64,000 nucleotides of DNA, from contig NC_084592.1 in NCBI RefSeq assembly GCF_033807715.1, positions 23,941,501-24,005,500 on the forward strand, read 5' to 3'. Position numbers and translations under genes: made by a program. Source of the stretch: Cololabis saira (taxonomy: Eukaryota > Chordata > Actinopteri > Beloniformes > Belonidae). Below, in pieces: positions 50,201 through 63,800 of the stretch (within the stretch, counting starts at the first letter, position 1; each line of letters starts with the position of its first letter). Under the pieces are notes generated by a model. It was given only the letters and a program-made list of their open reading frames with translations. It was not told where the DNA came from and searched no databases.

Positions 50201-53200
50201 CCCGCTTTTTTTGTGAGTTCAGTTTTCTTTATGAGAGCTACATGATCAAAGGAGATGAGAACTGGAGCAGAGGAATGCAACAATAAGAAATAACTGCTGA
50301 GTCAAACGTTGACTATTATGGGATCAAACTTGCCCAGAAAACCTTTTGCGAATCACATGACTTAAGTGTAAATTACTGTACTTTTTTGGTGAAGTTTAAG
50401 CACAGTTTTCTAATTAAAAAAAGGTCATAATCGTAGGCATTATCGTAGCACAACAGAGTAAAAGACGTGTGTCGTAAGAATCCTTCTACAAGAAGCAGCA
50501 CAGCAGTTTAGACCACAGTAGGGTGGTGATAAAGACTAAGTCTATTACATGATGGATATTATTAACACAATCGTTTCTTCAAGTATGAACATAGTTTAAA
50601 TTAGAACCTTTTTTCTTCTTGACCTCCTCTCTGGGGATGCAGATGGGTTCTTTACGGGCAGGTTTACGTTCGGGTGTGGAGATCCGTCCCTTGGGTCGTC
50701 CTCCTTTGGTCTTGGGTTTAACGGGCTTTTCCTGTTTCTCCGTCTTCCGTTGTTGAGTCGGCTTTTTCTGGACCACGTTAGAGTTTTGGATGGTACCAGG
50801 CACCAGGGGCAAGGGCTCGATCTGCTCGGTTGCCATACTTTTATCTTCATCTAGTAAAAAAGGCATGAAAAAGAGATTAGTTTATATGAGGATGGGAGAA
50901 GAGGAGGAGCGTTGTGTAGGAATGGGCGATATTTTATCGTTCACAATATACCGTCAAAAAAATTCCCCACGGTAAGAATTTGTCATCTCGCGGTAAAAAC
51001 GATAAATTCCTGTTGATGACGTTTTGTGTAAAATCGGATTTTTGGAAGGAAGGAAGGAAGGAAGGAAGGAAGGAAGGAAGGAAGGAAGGAAGGAAGGAAG
51101 GAAGGAAGGAAGGAAGGAAGGAAGGAAGGAAGGAAGGAAGGAAGGAAGGAAGGAAGGAAGGAAGGGAGAAAACAAGGAAAGGAGGAAGGGAGAAAACAAG
51201 GAAAGGAGAAAGGAAGGGAGAAAAGAGGAAGGGAAGAAGGAAGGAGAGGGCAGGAGGAAAGAAGGAAGGAAGGGAAAAAAGAAGGAAGGAAGGAAGGAAG
51301 GAAGGAAGGAAGGAAGGAAGGAAGGAAGGAAGGAAGGAAGGAAGGAAGGAAGGAAGGAAGGAAGGAAGGAAGGAAGGAAGGAAATTCCCGTCAAAAAAAT
51401 TCCCTACGGTAAGAATTTGTCATCTCGCGGTAAAAACGATAAATTCCTGTTGATGACTTTTTGTGCAAAGTCGGATTTTTGGAAGGAAGGAAGGAAGGAA
51501 GGAAGGAAGGAAGGAAGGAAGGAAGGAAGGAAGGAAGGAAGGAAGGAAGGAAAGAGGAAGGGAAGAAGGAAGGAGAGAGCAGGAGGAAAGAAGGAAGGAA
51601 GGAAGGAAGGAAGGAAGGAAGGAAGGAAGGAAGGAAGGAAGGAAGGAAGGAAGGAAGGAAGGAAGGGAGAAAACAAGGAAAGGAGGAAGGAAGGGAGAAA
51701 AGAGGAAGGGAAGAAGGAAGGAGAGGGCAGGAGGAAAGAAGGAAGGAAGGGAAAAAAGAAGGAAGGAAGGAAGGAAGGAAGGAAGGAAGGAAGGAAGGAA
51801 GGAAGGAAGGAAGGAAGGAAGGAAGGAAGGAAGGAAGGAAGGAAGGAAGGAAGGAAGGAAGGAAGGAAGGAAGGAAGGAAGGAAGGAAGGAAGGAAGGAA
51901 GGAAAGAAAGATAAATTCCAGTTGATGATGTTTTTGTGTAACAAACATGGCGGAGTTGAATGGAGGTGGAGTTGAATTGGTATTTTTTTTAATCGTCATT
52001 TTTATTGTTATCGGGATAAATGCCAGAAATGATCGTGATAAATTTTTTAGTCCATACCGCCCATCCCTAGCGTTGTGACAGGACAGCTGGTGAAATGTTC
52101 TTACCTTGTGTGTCGACCCAGGAGCTGTCCAGGATGGAGTCGTCCACCGTGGTTTCATCTCTGTCAAAGCTTTCCGTTGGTTCTTCGGTTTCTTCGGTCT
52201 GAGCCTGCCTTTCTGGGGAAGCGGAGGCTTCGGGAACATCAACAATCTCCTCTAGACTGGCAGCCTCCATGTCTGCCTCCTGGGCCAACTCCACCGACTC
52301 CTCCTCCTCCTCATCTTCCTCTTCGTCTTCTCCTCCTTTGAGGGGAGCAACACAGAGGGGTTTGTCCTCCGGTGGGGCCGAGAAGCGGATGCTGTGGCCC
52401 GGAGTTTCGGCCTCATCGATGGTCTGGACCACGGTGATGAAGTCGTCTTCCACCACCACCACTGACTCGATGGCGGTGCAGGTCTCTGCTGCGCCGGCCT
52501 GCAGCAGCACGTCCTCCTCGCTCTTCTCTTTCTCTTTCACGGACGCAGCTCCTGCCGCCGCAGGACTTATGGCAGCGCCGTCTTCATGCTGTCTTGACTC
52601 CACTTCCTCTGGCTGGTCTGCGACCTTATTTTCCACCTCAGCCACTTTCTCTTGCTCTTTTTTCTCCTGCACTTCCTTTTCTGTCGCTTCCTTCTCCAGT
52701 TTTTCCTTTTCTGCCTTCTCTCTCAACTCTTGTTCTATTCTTTCCTGTTCTGCTTTTTCTTTCCGTTCTCTCTCTTCTTGCTCCATCTTTTCCCTCTCTG
52801 CCTTTTCCTTCTTCTCCTTCTCCTCTTGCTCCTTTCTCTCTTTCTCCTCTTTTTCTTTTAGCTCCTTCTCCTCTCTCACCTGTTTTTCTTTCAGCTCCTT
52901 CTCCTCTTTCTCTTTCCTCTCTTTCTCCTCCTTTTCTTTTAGCTCCTTCTCCTCTTTTTCTTTCTTTTCTCTCTCCTTTTCTTTGAGTTCCCTTGCCTCT
53001 CTCTCTTTCTTCTCTTTCTCTTCCTTTTCTTTTAGCTCCTTTTCCTCTTTCTCTTTCTTCTCTGTTTCCTCCTTTTCTTTCAGCTCCCTTTCTTCTCTCT
53101 CTTTCTTTTCTCTCTCATCCTTTTCTTTCAGCTCCCTTGCCTCTTTCTCTTTCTTTTCTCTCTCCTCTTTTTCTTTCAGCTCCTTCTCCTCTCTCTCTTT

Positions 53201-56200
53201 CTTCTCTTTCTCCTCCTTTTCTTTCAGTTCCTTCTCCTCTCTCTCTTTCTTCTCCCTCTCCTCCTTTTCTTTCAGCTCCCTTGCCTCTGTCTCTTTCTCC
53301 TCCTTTTCTTTCAGCTCCTTCTCTGCTTTCTCTTTCTTCTCTTTTTCCTCCTTTTCTTTCAGCTCCTTCTCCTCTCTCTCTTTCTTCTCTTTCTCCTCCT
53401 TTTCTTTCAACTCCCTTGCCTCTTTCTCCTCCTTTTCTTTCAACTCCTTCTCTGCTTTCTCTTTCTTCTCTTTCTCCTCCTTTTCATTCAACTCCTTCTC
53501 TGCTTTCTCTTTCTCTAATCTCTCTTTCGTCTCCAGTTCTTTCACCTTCTTTTCTTCCTCTCCCTTTAATACCCTATCCGCCTCTTCTTTGTCTTTCTTT
53601 TCTTTTTCTTGTCTTTCCTTCTCCTCCCTATCTTTTATTTCCTTTTCTTTATTTTTTTCTGCCTCTTCTTCCGCCTCCTTCTTTATTCTCTCCTTCTCTT
53701 GCTCTTCCCTTCCTCTCTTCTCTGCCTCGTCCCTCTCATCTTTGCTGACCGCTAACACAGGTGACGGTGCTCTTTTCGGGGATCCATATGCTTCTTTTTG
53801 TCTGTATTTGGAGGGTGAGAGTACCGGGGAGAGCAGCTTGTCGTCATCGATGTTGCTATCAACGGATGAAGCAGGCGACGTTTTGACGGGCCGAGCGATC
53901 CGGTCTTTGGCCACGCCGGTCAGCTGGTACACGTCCTCAGCATCCACCTCCTCGTAGGCTTCCTGGTGAACCAGTTTCACCTTCTCCCTAAGCTCCCGCA
54001 GTTCTCGTTCCTCCTCTATACTGAGAGGCCTGTCCTCCATCTCCAATTTGCGAATCTGCCTCTCGTAGTCCGCGATCTCGGTTTCTGATGCAGAACCCTC
54101 TCCGCTACCTTGGCGTTCGGTGAGGCTCGCAGTCCTCTCACATTCTTCTAGAGTCACAGTGACGGTCGGGGTCACAAAGGACTCACTTAGTTGGGCAGGC
54201 TGGGTTTCGCTTGCAGATTTTCTTGATGGATCCTTCATAACATCTTTGCTTTCCTGTTCAATACTGTCATTTCTCTCCCCTTGCCCTAGGTGTACTCTCT
54301 CATCAACATCAGCAACTCCAGATGACTCATTTTTGTCCTCCATAGATGTATCTCTTACTGCTAGTTTTCTTGCCTGCTCAGCCACTTTCTCCTCGAGGAC
54401 AGAGGGGGTGAAGCTTTGTGCAGAGGTATCTGTAGGGCTGAAAACATCTGCAGGAGATGGCATGGGCCCTGAATATTCACTGAACACACAATAGCCCATC
54501 TCTTCCAGTTGGCTTTCACTCTTTCTAGCCCCAGGGCTTTGTTCCCCAGAAGCTGGGCTTGTCAGCTCATCATCCATGAAGGCAGGAACGTCAGGCTGAC
54601 TGGACTTCCTCTGGCCTATTTCTGGCTCTGTGTTTTCTGAAGCCAATCTGGAGCGGGTACCAGCTAGATCCAGCATCTCTGGCAAGTCCTGTGCCATCAC
54701 TGTGCCATTTTTGTAGGCGGTCTTAGGAGGCTGCGGTGATTCTGGAGATGCTGGTTCAGAGCTGATCTTTGAAAGTGGTTCAGCCGTCCGTGGAGGTGAT
54801 GAGGAATCTGAGGTGACGGAGGCTGCGGTCTCTAAGATGAGAGGAGGGAATGATGGAGGCTTATCTACAGAGGGTGTGGAAACCGGGAGGTAATCAGCTG
54901 CCTCGTCCAGACTTCCACTGGTATAGGACATGATATCTGTGGCCAGAGGGGAGAAGTTCTTAGATCTGCTTTGCCCACTCTGATCCAGTGCTCCAATGGT
55001 GATGTTGAGGGAGTAACTCCTCTGCTCCAAGGCAAGCTTACCAGGAGAAAGCCTGCATTCATTACTCTTTTCTGGGGCTTTAAACATTCCAGTGTCTTCA
55101 GTGGTACCTTTTTGAGTTTCAGGTTTATCTTGGACTTCAGTGAGTGTGCTGTAGCTGATCTCCTGAGACCTGGAGTCACCTGTGGTCTTCTTCTCACCAG
55201 CGCGACTCAGTTCGTAATAACCCTCACCCTTGCAAGGGTGTCCTTCCTCAACTTCCATGGCTGATGTTTCAAAATATGCTGACATGCCCGACCTGTCTTG
55301 GCCATCTCTTGCCGAGTCTCCTCCTTGGACTTTAACTCCCATAGCAGAGAAATCTGAAGGAGCAGTGATACTGCTGAACTCCACCACCTCCACCGACGGC
55401 TGTTTTTCAGACACCGTGATCGGCTCGCCGTATGTGGGCTTTAGTGTGAGTGATTTGGTTGATTCTTTTCCTTGGTTTTGAACATCTGGATGCGCAAAGG
55501 ATGGCATATCCATGGTAGGGCTCTCCGGTACAAGTCGTTCACCAGCAAAGAACCCTTGCATCTGGGGCTCAAAAAACTCCTCAGGGCGTTTCTCCGATCC
55601 AATGCTGTCAGGGCTCATGGACCCACTGTCCCCCTTGTCCGAATCCATCTTCAAAGCTGAAAAGATATCTATGAGTTGGCTGTTTCTGTCACCATAAAAA
55701 AACATTATTTTTAGCATGCTGTGAATAATTTTTTTTTTCTTTTTTTCGTTATGCCAGGGTCAAGGAAAGCTATGACAGAAACAGGCAAAGCTCTCCTCAG
55801 AAACTTACAGCACAATGACACGGCCATCATTGAAGAGGTTCGGCGAGATTATGGGGTCCACCAAGTCACAGATGGATGGAAAAAATGGGATGATATGTGA
55901 CGGAACCGGCATGAGGCAACTGTGATGCTGATTTACGGGAAACAAGCTATAACAGGAACATCCATGCATCAAACATCAACATCAGGTACAAAGGACATAG
56001 CATTTCTGTCATTCTTTGTGAATGCAATGCAATTTCTTTTTGGAGAATTTGGCTATTTAAACACAACCATTGTTTTTACATTTTCATAAGCATAAGCAAC
56101 AGATGGGATACCAAAGACTTCATAATGCCAATGGGTCATCCAACCAGCATCTGGTTTGTGAATGACAGAGAAATGCCATATGCTGTCACCAGCAAAAGGC

Positions 56201-57012
56201 GGCAAAAACAAAAACAAAAGATAAAAATTCATGGAAATATTGCTGAAAAGGTCATTTATATGTTCAGATATGATTCCGCGACACACTAATCAACAGACAG
56301 CCAACACAGAACCCCTGGCATAGAATTATAATAGTAATCATGAGTGACACGTGTACTAATTATGAATACTGGCAACATAAAATACACAGCAAGGATACCA
56401 GCCCCATGCTATTATGTCTAAAAGTAGTAAGAAACCAGTAAGCTCATGAGCTGGTAAAATCAAAACACATGGAAGCGATGTTATGCTTAGCGTCATTTCA
56501 CGTCATCATACCAACACAACACCGTCGGCCCCGAAAACCACAGCAAGTCAAAGAAAATACAAGCAAAGGCAACACACAATAAAACCAGGCCAAGTTGAAC
56601 AATGTGGCTCTTTTCACCAACAAGCCTGTGTTGCCTTGCAGCCGCAGCAGAGGGCAGGGATCATTTCTGGCCATTCCTCTTGAACTATAGTGCTTGTTCT
56701 GTTCACCTCCTTCTAACACATTTTGCGTTATAGTACAGTGAACAATGAAATGGCATGCAGACGGGGAGAGCAGAGGACAGGACACATCCGTCTCAGGGCT
56801 TTCCTCACCCTCTGCTTCATCCTCCTTTCTGTTTATAAAGCATTCTGCAGCAGCTCTAGCTGCCTCAGCCGGCTCCAGTTGTACTTCCTGGGCCTGGTCA
56901 ATGGCTTCTGCCTGATTTAAGGGTTCAGCTTGGGGGCTGTCCAGCTCGGGCTCTTCCCCACTCCACTGCTGCTCATCAAGAGCAGCATCGGACTCTGTTG
57001 CCTCTGCACTCT

Positions 57013-57043
<31 letters not shown>

Positions 57044-60000
57044 CTCCTCTTCCACCTCTTCCTCCTCGTATTCAGCTGTAAGAGCCTCCATGGTCTCTTC
57101 TTCTCAAAAACAGGGTGAAAGGGGGGGACACATTAAGACTACAGGCAACACAGACTTGGGTTATGTGAGAACACAACTTATGAGGGGACACTTTCAGCTC
57201 TGTGAAAAGATTAAGTGAAGTGTTTTACAAATATACCATAAGTGAGTGGTCTTAAATTTCTACAGAGGCTTCATCTTGCAAACAGGATCAAAATATAAAG
57301 GTATATTTGTTTAAGGCATCAACGAAAGGAGCATATTTGTCAATATATGTTTTTTTTTCAGATACAATTCCATAAATATTGTTCCAATGGAAAATAGAAA
57401 AAAAATTGTAAGTCTTAACATTTTCCCTTTCCCATACACACAACATGCCTGCAACTTAAACTGAATATTATTGATGACAAAAAATGTTGTCCTTACTGTA
57501 ATGAGGTAACTATAGTCATTTAAAAAACAATTTACATGTTGGAATGGTATTAAAAAGATAATTTGGTCCTTACCAGGTCTTAAAATCAGGACTATCATTG
57601 TGACATTTAAGAGGTTGTCATTATTTATATAGGAAACACTAAGACAATAATGTACTGAATGCCTCCTAGAACCACAACGTTGAGTAGAAAAAAATATTCT
57701 CTTCACTTATCAGGAAGTTTGGCTTTTTTTCTTTACAAAATTGCTTCAGTCTGTTGAGTTTTGGGGGCATTTGCACAATCCTCTTAAGAAGTCCTCCCAC
57801 AGTGTTTCAATTGAGTCTGGACTGAGGCGGAGCTCTTGTAGAATGACTGGAGTGTTTGGGATCATTTCCAAGTTACATGAGCTACATGTGGCCAATCTGT
57901 AGCTGTTGGGACAGGTTGCCCCACATTTGACTCTAAAAAGACACAAGGTTGAGTCACCAACTGCAAGGTGCCCAGATCCTGACACGGCAAAACAACCTCA
58001 GGTAATCAGTGACTGGATATCAGAAGCCTGTTTGTGCTGATACGCTGTGTTTGGACTTTGCCCAACATAGTACCACACGTTTTAACCGAAAACTTCAGTA
58101 TTCACTGTGCAAAGAACATTGTTTCATAAATTAGTTCAAGTTTTTTTTTCTTTTTTGATTTCTTAATGTATTGTATGGTCAGACCTTTGGCTGAAATTAG
58201 GTTAGGGACATTAACTCTTGAAATCTTTGGCAACTGACTTGAATGATTCACATTCATGAATACATCTGACTGCAGAATGAGGAACTTAAAAAATGCTGAT
58301 TTCCCTCCTCTTTGGCATTGTGTTAATAACATAACTGAAAGTGGCTCTTTTCATATAGGTGCTTAGATGTTGTTAGCAATTCTGTAGCAATCTTAGTCAT
58401 TTTGAATAGTGTCTTTTGGATGCTACGGTATGAGTCATTGCATAAAGCCCGCCTCCACTCTGCTGTGATTGGTTCGGTACATTACATATCAGTATAAATG
58501 ACTGTGAATGTTAGAGGTGCTATTTTCACGAAGTAAATAATTATGACTGGATAAATTTTTAGGGGAATATGTCAACGCTCTGTTGTTCATACTTTTTTGA
58601 TGTTAAAGGTCAAATTTACATAATTTTAAGCCCTGGTATGGAGCTTTTTTTTTAAAGTCCTTCACATAAAATCTCAAAAACAAAGCATGGTGTACTTTCT
58701 TTTTCATGTGACTATAGAATTCCAGTAGTGATACAAAAAAGAATAAATAAAAAAGTGACAAGCAGGATTTTTACCAATGTGAGAATAATGTGCATATGCT
58801 TTAATACTTCGCTTTAAAGTAAATACAACTGCCTAACAATACCGTGATGTAAATTATTAGATAAGTTTATGTTATGATGGTTGCTTGATATTTGAAGGAA
58901 CATTAAGTTTTGTAGCTTTAGTTTTCCACAATTGATCAATTTGAGCAGATTACTTGTTTTCCAACGAGATGTTAAGTTTAAGAAGAGCTTAAAAACATAC
59001 ACTCACCCACACACACTGCTGATGACACTACATAATCACTGGAGGATGGTTATTTTAACTGGCATTGGCGTGGACATGAATTATCGAAGATTTAATGAGG
59101 CCCACTGAGACTACACACAAGAATGTATGAGGCTCAGGTTTTTTTTTTTTTTTCTGTTTTTTAAGTATGGAGTTAAGAGGGAGCTGAAAAGTCTTCCTTG
59201 TGTCCACAGTGAGAGTGTTGGAGGTGGTGCTGATGTGTGGAGAGGAGTACACCATCGTCTAAGAAATGAGAGGTGTACTTGAAGAATGAACCAAAGTAAA
59301 AGTCTGTGTGATGAATGGAAAAGGCGTTATTTGTGCATCGAAAGATATTCACAGCGTCTCTGAGACATTTTATGAAAGCAATGCATTGTGGGGAATTGTG
59401 TTCAAAAAGTCAGCTTTGGGGGCCATGTGGTCTTACTGATGACAATGTTCACCGAGTGACTCACAAAACACCACTGTTAAATCCAAGAATCATCACTGCT
59501 ATGTGGAGTATGGAGTATGTGCCGTGGGAACCACAGTAGCAATGGAGATTGGGTTCAAAAGATGAAATAAAATAATGAAAATAAAAATGACAGTGATAGA
59601 AACATCAGATTTTGAGTGGAGAACATCACAATGGCACACAAACCTCACGCAAATACAGACAAAGAGACGAACTGACGGACGAAGAGACGGAGGGACACGA
59701 GGAGGGAGGAATGAATGAAGGGAGGAGGACAAATCACATAGGAAAAGGAAAGAAAGAGAGAAGGGATGAGGGGAGAAATGGCAAAGAGGAACCATGCGTG
59801 GTTCACCTTCAATCTGTCTAAAGGCCACGGCGTGCCCCATGGGGCGAGCGCCCGAGTGCGTCCACTCTGGGCTGAACAATGGGTGCTCATAGTACTCCTC
59901 GTCGGAGTGGTAGGGGTCGTCCTCGGGCACGGAAACTGAGATGGAGGGGGCGAGGAACTTGCACCTCTCCCGAGAATTTTGGAAGCGGCGGAGAGGCCCC

Positions 60001-60831
60001 GCCTCTTCCTCATCCCCTACATCTACAAACAAGACAGACACAAGGAGAAAAACTGCAGGGAAATCTGGACACAGACTGAAAGAGAGACAGTGAAAGGGAA
60101 GGAAAGAAGAGATAAAGAAGACAAAATCAATAATAAAAAAAAAAAAAAAATGGAAAGCACACTGAAGAATGACAGTCTCGAAGGGGAACACACAGGGTAA
60201 TCTTCAGTTTCCAGATCTAGATCTGTTTTGTGTGCGGGGATGGGGGAGCAACGTTAGCCCACGTCTTTTTTCACTCGTCATTTTTCATTTCTCTCAAATG
60301 ATAATGGAAACCATTCAACTGCATCACACGTAAACACTTTGTACAAAAAAGGTGGTGCTTTTGGGTGTTACTTTAAAAAACCAGGACCAAAAATCTTAGA
60401 AAATTCAAGCAAAAAATGTTTTGTGAATGTGTGTGAATGCACAATATACTGGCATCAGGTAAATTTCACATATTCAGATGATGGAAAACCTGCCTTTTTA
60501 AAACTCACTGTGCTCCACGCTACACAGCTCATGCCAGAGCTCATTGTTTTACTTAAGTTTTACTTAAGATGGCCAAACGCAAGTGATATGTTTAAACGTA
60601 ATGTACCTAAATATCGTGTAGTGCTGAGAAGGGTTTTTTGTACAGATTTTGATAATGGATAACAATTTCAAAAAATCTAATTATAATAGATTTAAAGAAT
60701 CCACAAAAATTGACACAATATAGTCTTCATGTTTGTGGAACTGATGGAATAGATCTTTGTGTGTATATTAAATAGTTGTGGATTCATGAGTTGTAATGGT
60801 TATATTTCTGTGTTGCCTTTTTTTTATATAC

Positions 60832-60868
<37 letters not shown>

Positions 60869-63800
60869 AACCTGAAGAGTCTGAATTACAGTTAACATAA
60901 CACTGAAGCATAGCTTTTTGTGTGTCGGTTTTGGTTGGGTTTTTTTTCCTTTGGTTAGCGCTTCATTAACACTATGCTAAGCATAAATGCATCACTAGTC
61001 TACATGGGGCCGGCTGTGGATCTTTAGGTGGTTAAAAGGTGGCCAAAGACGAAGAGCCTGAGGTAGCTTCCTGAAGTGGATATTGGAAGAAAAAAAATAA
61101 AACAATAAAAATGTGGGGGCCTTTAGGAGGAAATTAAGAAGACAAAACATACACAGGGCAGCAACAGATGGACATTAACAAGCAACTCAAAGATAAGAAA
61201 GTTTTGAGGGCCAACCTTCCTCTGAGAACAACAAAATGAGCATAATCCATCATTTAGGGACGACACTTTCTCCACTCCACAGTGAGGACAATACATTTAA
61301 ATAAACAGTTACAACAACAGGTATAAGACTAATGCAGCAGCAGTTGTGACAAAGCCAAGAAAGTCTGAATAAATGTGTTTTGCCAGATTCGACAGAAACA
61401 AACCTCTTTACTTGTACAAGTCCCAGATCCAGCCAAGGGTGTACAGACGTTTAACAAAATATACAAAATGCAAAAATACAACAACAGCCTGAGTGACTAA
61501 ACCTGTCTCTGGTCCAAAACGCACAACACACAGTTAGTGTAAGTTTTATACAATTACTGTCACAAATAACCAAACTTTCACTGGTCTAACTTGCAAACTG
61601 GAGCATAATCAACAAACTCATCAAGTGAAATGTCCTTTCTAAAAAGGACTTTTTGTAATTATTACTCTATTCCACTGAGATTCTACTGTTCGGTTTCAAT
61701 CTTTAGTCTTAGCTTGAGCACCACTTCAAATCATATTTATAAAGTTACACCTCTGACCTGCAGCCATGGTAACACAAATCCCCCCCAAAAAACAGATGAC
61801 AGACAATGAACGGAAAACACAACAGCAGGATTATAGACATGCGAAATTTAAGAGAACTGAAAGGACGAACAACAAGAAGCTGCAGGATTATCTTAATTGA
61901 CCGTCATATTAGTGTGTGGGAAGACAGTGAGGTGTGGAGGTTAAAAAGAGGAGTGGATGGGGAGGATGATAAAAAAAGAGTGCACTTGGTGTAACGTGGT
62001 GCTCATGCATGTGGGTGTGTTCAGGATAAATGCCGATGACAGTGAAGATAATGAAAGTGTGTTGTTTTTGTGTTTGATGAGAGGGATGAAGGAGAATCTG
62101 AGAGGAAATGGATGACAGGAGAAAGAGAACATTTTCCTGCTCATAGCAGTTCTCAATGTTTATCACGAGAGGGATGGAGGAGGGCCTCCAGAGCCAACAC
62201 ACACCTGGTCAGCTGTGTGCTGGCGATCACAGAAGTCCAGACGCTACAGTTAAGGAAGAGAAACGAGCCACGCTCTTATTTATAAGAGAGTTGGAGTTGT
62301 TTTTCTCAGCTTACCTCTCTCCAGAGGACCAAAGTGCTCAGCTGCAGGTGAGGGTGGAGGGGAGGGAGGCAAATTGGTGGTATCTTCAACTGCAAAGAGA
62401 TGCAGACAGACAATCAGTTTCATCAGACAAGTAAGATCAAATAAGACTCTGGGAACTTGCTTCCATATACATATACCAATACACAGTAGAGATGCATTTA
62501 TCTGAGGATGAACGCAATCATGACCAATGGTTTTGGTAGTTATTCAGGTATAGTTTTTTTGCTGCCTTTCGTTCCCCTCCACAGTCCAAAAACTTAATTG
62601 ATGATTCTAAATTGCCCGTAGGTGTGACCCTGCAAAGGATAAAACGGGTATAGAAAATGGATGGATGGATGGATGGATGGATGGATGGATGAATGGATGG
62701 ATGGATGGATGGATGGATGGATGGATGGATGGATGGATGGATGGATGGATGCTGCCTTTTGGTATTATTAGGTGATGTTTTTCCACATGTTTCTGTGATA
62801 TACTGAAGAATATTTAGAGTATTTTATAAGAATGAAAGTTTTTTATTGGTCTGTACATCAGATTTATTACTTCCACCGTTGAGCTTACTTCTTCAAAATG
62901 TTCCTCAGTTCGCTTTGATATGATGGTTATCAATTTCTGGGCCAAATGCCGACTGACAGAAATCCAAATTACTGTATTACCTCCTTAAGTTGATCACAAG
63001 GATTTTCTGCTTGGTCAAACACCTTTTGAGGACTGATCAAATGTTCTTGCCGGGATTAAGATCTGGTGAGTTTCCTGGCCGCAGATTAAATATTACAATC
63101 ACATAGTGCGAGTTGTTATCAACTGTGACACAGTGCTCCATCCTGCTGACGAATGCCCAGATCCGATCTGTGCCAAGATGCTCTTGGACGATGCAACTTT
63201 AATCATGGCAGCGTTTCTGGATAGGACTGTAAGTGAACCGACTTTTTCAGATGAGAAGCAACCCCAAACATGGATGTTCTCAGGATGTTTCGCCCTTGGC
63301 ATGGTGCAGGACTCATGGCAGTCACACCATTTCATCCGTGGGCTATCGCTTTTTAGATTCCCAAACAGCTGGAAGGGACCTTCATCGACCTTCACCAGTC
63401 TTGTGCTAATTCATGTTTGTATTTTCTTCAGAATCAGAAATGGAGTCCGTCCTGGACGTTGTCCAAGTCTTGGCTCTACTGCGTGTGCAGATTCCCACTC
63501 GCAAATTGCCTTGGTGCTTGCTGGAAAATCTCAAACCTCCTGAGGTTTTCTCCACTGAAGATGAGCACCTCATCGAGCCTCTTAATGCAGTACATGGTTA
63601 TTAAGCAATATCCTTGCAATATCCTTGCATTTAAATCCATTATGATGCAGGATGATGATGGCTTATTTTTTTTATTTTTTTTGTAGACAACCATCTCTAA
63701 CACCAGACAATGTCTTAATCCCTTTGATCAGTGCATCTTATGTATTTTTGCTCATTTTAGCAACAATCTAGAAACGATATGAATCACCATTGCAGAGAAC

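Noticed and set aside
51024..52245. Long GRKE and SFLP-repeat open frames on both strands
   Set aside because: They are translations of (GGAA)n arrays inside a hAT element, with no start context or conserved residues.
52269..53957. 562-codon plus-strand open frame rich in Ser and Phe
   Set aside because: It is the antisense shadow of the Lys/Glu repeat in map2; purine-rich coding leaves no stops on the other strand.
55657..55717. ATG at 55717 as the start of the large map2 frame
   Set aside because: The sequence between it and 55656 is intron; a good acceptor at 55657 and phase continuity with the upstream exon show the frame is internal.
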